A DNA stretch of 8,228 bases from JAVBLV01 sp031553195 (GTDB lineage: Bacteria > Bacteroidota > Bacteroidia > Bacteroidales > P3): assembly GCA_031553195.1 (NCBI GenBank), contig JAVBLV010000083.1:1-8228 (forward strand), in the 5' to 3' direction. The notes below the pieces were generated by a model, which was not told where the DNA came from, ran no database searches, and worked only from the letters and a program-made list of their open reading frames with translations. Below are positions 6,056-8,228 of the stretch, one piece after another (the first letter of the stretch is position 1; every line of letters starts with the position of its first letter). The position numbers were made by a program, and so were the translations under genes.

Positions 6056-7870
6056 TTATCCGTTCATAGAAAGGAGAAATTCGATATTATCTTTGGTAAA
6101 CTTCATCTTGCTTTTTAAGAATTCCATCGCTTCGTTAGGATTCATATCGGCAAGGTGATTCCGTAAAATCAATATCCTGTTCAGTATGTCTTTATCCAAT
6201 AACAGGTCGTCGCGCCGCGTGCTGGAAGTCGTCAGGTCTACTGCCGGGTAGACGCGTTTGTTAGAAAGCTTCCGGTCTAATTGAAGTTCCATATTGCCCG
6301 TACCTTTAAATTCTTCGAATATCACTTCGTCCATTTTGGAACCGGTTTCTGTAAGGGCAGTTGCGATGATAGTTAAAGAACCTCCGTTTTCAATATTTCT
6401 GGCCGCGCCGAAGAATCGTTTAGGTTTTTGTAAGGCGTTAGCCTCCACTCCTCCTGATAACACTTTCCCTGAAGCGGGGGCGACGGTATTATAAGCGCGC
6501 GCCAATCGCGTAATGGAATCCAACACAATCACGACGTCGTGTCCGCATTCTGTCATTCGTTTTGCTTTTTCCAAAACAATATTGGCAATTTTCACATGAC
6601 GTTCGGCAGGTTCGTCGAAAGTAGAGGAGATGACTTCGGCATCTACGCTGCGTTGCATGTCGGTGACTTCTTCGGGACGTTCGTCAATTAATAAAACAAT
6701 TAGATAAACTTCGGGATGATTGTAGGCAATGGCGTTGGCTATTTCTTTCAGTAAGGTTGTTTTACCTGTTTTCGGTTGCGCCACGATTAATCCTCTTTGA
6801 CCTTTTCCTATAGGCGTAAACAAGTCAATAATACGAGTCGACATGGTTTCTGACGGATGTCCGGTAAGCTTGAATTTTTCTTCTGGGAATAAGGGCGTAA
6901 GATAATCAAAAGGAACTCTGTCGCGAACTTGCTCTGCTTTTAACCCATTTATTAAGTCGACTTTAATAAGCGGAAAATATTTTTCTCCTTCTTTAGGCGG
7001 ACGGATGGTTCCTCGCACCGTATCTCCCGTTTTAAGTCCGAATAACTTAATTTGAGACTGGGAAACATAAATATCATCGGGAGAATTCAGATAATTATAG
7101 TCTGAAGACCGAAGAAATCCATATCCATCGGCAATAATTTCCAAAACGCCTTCGCTGGTAATAATTCCTTCCGTTTCGAATAAATAATCATATTTCGTCG
7201 CGGATTTATTATTCCCCTTTATTTCCTGAGAGGGAGTTTCTTTATCTTCAATAATCTTTTTTTCGTGCTCGAATAGTTCTTCATTAAAAAAGGAAGGTTT
7301 ATCAATGGAGCGTTCTATATCTGAAAAAATATTGGGTTGAGAATCATGAACCTCTTTTTCCACATTATCGAGGATATCTTCAACAACCGGCACCTCCGGA
7401 AAATCAGAAAATTCTTCCGAGAATAAATCCAAATTGACCTTGTCGACAACATTTTTATGTTGCGTTTTAGGAGAAGTTTGGTTCGGCCTGGAGGAATTAG
7501 CGGCTGGTTGCTGATTTTGCTTTTGTTGATTTTTGTTGATTTTTGTTCCCGGAGACGTCTCTTTTTTAAGAGGCATTTCGTTCACTTTTTCCGCCCTGCT
7601 CGATTCGGGAGAACTATTTCCCTCGGAAGGTTTATTGTTTTTTGCACCTGATTCTGCTACCGGCGATGGTTTTAGCCTGTTCCGTTTAGGTTTTGAATTC
7701 GTTTTTTCCAATTGTACTTGTTCTTTTGAAGGATTGGCCGCTTGATGATCAAGTATTTTATATACCAATTCTTGCTCGTTAGATTTTTTAATATGGGGAA
7801 TTTTTAGCGTTTTTGCAATCTCCATCAATTCTGCTAGAGATTTTGCAGATAGTTCAGTTTTACTAAACAT
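6056..7870 (-). CDS. rho: Transcription termination factor Rho with long disordered insert
   Basis: This is the hexameric RNA-dependent ATPase that ends untranslated transcripts. The 604 residues (E. coli Rho has 419) show in order: a Rho N-terminal helical domain (about 8-43); a low-complexity insert (about 44-222), first basic and rich in Lys, Asn, Ser, Pro and Gln, then acidic; a cold-shock-like RNA-binding domain with GYGFLRS (249-255); and a RecA-type ATPase. The latter has Walker A AQPKTGKT (364-371), LLIDERPEEV with the catalytic glutamate (Glu397), Walker B VIVLDSITR (447-455, Asp451), the Q-loop region KVLSGGVEANAL (469-480) and the R-loop TGSKMDEV (509-516). FKGTGNMELQLDRKL is near-invariant. 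All catalytic residues I can check are present. ATG at 7870 starts directly at the N-terminal domain. The insert is usual for Bacteroidota, where in Bacteroides thetaiotaomicron it has been linked to condensate formation. It is transcribed alone from a promoter about 120 bases upstream. Confidence 0.98.
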   Translation of the reverse strand: MFSKTELSAKSLAELMEIAKTLKIPHIKKSNEQELVYKILDHQAANPSKEQVQLEKTNSKPKRNRLKPSPVAESGAKNNKPSEGNSSPESSRAEKVNEMPLKKETSPGTKINKNQQKQNQQPAANSSRPNQTSPKTQHKNVVDKVNLDLFSEEFSDFPEVPVVEDILDNVEKEVHDSQPNIFSDIERSIDKPSFFNEELFEHEKKIIEDKETPSQEIKGNNKSATKYDYLFETEGIITSEGVLEIIADGYGFLRSSDYNYLNSPDDIYVSQSQIKLFGLKTGDTVRGTIRPPKEGEKYFPLIKVDLINGLKAEQVRDRVPFDYLTPLFPEEKFKLTGHPSETMSTRIIDLFTPIGKGQRGLIVAQPKTGKTTLLKEIANAIAYNHPEVYLIVLLIDERPEEVTDMQRSVDAEVISSTFDEPAERHVKIANIVLEKAKRMTECGHDVVIVLDSITRLARAYNTVAPASGKVLSGGVEANALQKPKRFFGAARNIENGGSLTIIATALTETGSKMDEVIFEEFKGTGNMELQLDRKLSNKRVYPAVDLTTSSTRRDDLLLDKDILNRILILRNHLADMNPNEAMEFLKSKMKFTKDNIEFLLSMNG

Positions 7871-7983
7871 ATGATAAAAGCATTAAATATGTCTTTGTTT
7901 TTTTATTGTATAAATTTCAAATGAAAACGCTCTATCTTCGACAGTGAGATGAGAATATAGAAAATAATTTTCTGCGAGAGTTT
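7871..7983 (-). promoter_or_regulatory. Long C-containing 5' leader of rho, possible autoregulatory region
   Basis: If transcription begins near 7983, rho has a leader of about 113 bases, long for this compact window. The part covering 7940-7980 reads on the - strand as a pyrimidine-rich, G-poor stretch with repeated YC steps (CTCTCGC, then TTCTCATCTCACTGTC). Such unstructured YC-rich RNA is what Rho's primary site prefers. In E. coli, rho is autoregulated by Rho-dependent attenuation in its leader; the same here is inference. No small ORF of note is seen in the leader. Confidence 0.35.
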
Positions 7984-7989
7984 TTTTTG

Positions 7990-7997
7990 CAAAGGTA
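7990..7997 (-). promoter_or_regulatory. Likely -7 promoter box of rho
   Basis: On the - strand these bases read TACCTTTG, matching TAnnTTTG exactly. No TTTG stands 19-21 bases further upstream (the sequence there is around GTCCGTGG), so the -33 element is weak. Initiation would be near 7983. The box is about 120 bases from the rho start codon. Confidence 0.45.
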
Positions 7998-8161
7998 AAA
8001 ATAAAATTAAAACCACGGACATTTTTTTTATTTTTTTGTGCCGCAGAAAAATAAAGTTCATTTATATGGAACAACAAAAAATGAATTATTTTAGTACATG
8101 ACAAAAATTATCATTGTCGATATATTTTTCTGATAATCAGTAAAATATATGTGGGTTTATA

Positions 8162-8193
8162 TTTGGAAAAGACCTTGAAAATTCGTATCTTTA
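8162..8193 (+). promoter_or_regulatory. Promoter for the gene at the right edge
   Basis: TTTG at 8162-8165, a 20-base spacer and TATCTTTA at 8186-8193 match the Bacteroidota consensus except for the last base of the -7 box. The predicted start near 8200 leaves a leader of about 18 bases before the ATG at 8218. It is divergent from the rho promoter. Between them (8000-8161) I see only AT-rich sequence and a weak 7-bp inverted repeat (8107-8113 with 8131-8137). Confidence 0.6.
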
Positions 8194-8217
8194 TAACTGA
8201 TTTCTAATTGGTTATAA

Positions 8218-8228
8218 TGAAAAAACAA
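8218..8228 (+). CDS. Start of a truncated gene at the window edge
   Basis: ATG at 8218 followed by AAA AAA CA reads Met-Lys-Lys-Gln or His, running off the window. A Lys-Lys opening is common for Bacteroidota genes, including those with signal peptides. The near-consensus promoter ending 25 bases upstream supports a real start. Nothing can be said about the product. Confidence 0.5.

Noticed and set aside
5967..6158. 63-codon + strand open frame downstream of the strand + promoter region
   Set aside because: Its ATG lies upstream of the predicted transcription start (about 6051), and its second half is antisense to the conserved C-terminus of Rho. The composition does not resemble a protein family.
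7883..8104. 73-codon - strand open frame upstream of rho
   Set aside because: It runs through poly-T tracts and the predicted rho promoter and leader; the translation is low complexity with no recognisable motif.

Overview
The window looks like part of a Bacteroidota (order Bacteroidales) chromosome. The evidence is its low G+C content, the lack of Shine-Dalgarno-like leaders, several TAnnTTTG-type -7 promoter boxes, a secreted protein ending in a type A sorting domain of the type IX secretion system (T9SS), and a Rho factor with the long disordered insert typical of this phylum. A genus cannot be assigned from the sequence alone. The window shows no rRNA, tRNA, CRISPR array, transposase or phage gene.

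Layout. Positions 1-170 are intergenic with a spaced inverted repeat. A two-gene + strand unit follows: a rhomboid-family intramembrane serine protease (171-851, apparent TTG start) overlapping by one base a tandem universal-stress-protein-like gene (851-1708). A compact near-palindromic element (1756-1828) lies before a PLP-dependent methionine gamma-lyase/cystathionine gamma-lyase family enzyme (1882-3066), which ends at a strong intrinsic terminator (3080-3124). Next is a small T9SS-exported protein of unknown function (3152-4063). The 425-base gap 4064-4488 lies between convergent genes; it holds two interleaved imperfect direct repeats and a palindrome related to the previous terminator.

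On the - strand are a DUF4143-type AAA ATPase (4489-5658) and, upstream, the transcription terminator rho (6056-7870). The 397 bases between them carry two perfect hairpins (16-bp and 25-bp arms) and a near-textbook + strand promoter (TTTG-N20-TATCTTTG, 6013-6044) that fires into the 3' end of rho antisense to it, with no gene of its own. The divergent region 7871-8217 holds a -7 box and long leader for rho and a good + strand promoter for a gene whose first codons (Met-Lys-Lys-Gln) end the window.

The genes are mostly housekeeping or accessory and do not form one pathway. Rhomboid and USP-like proteins are probably co-translated. The least explained content is non-coding: the orphan antisense promoter, the two perfect hairpins flanking the ATPase promoter, the small palindromic element at 1756-1828, and the repeat cluster at 4164-4301. 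I did not find convincing evidence for a new multi-gene system.
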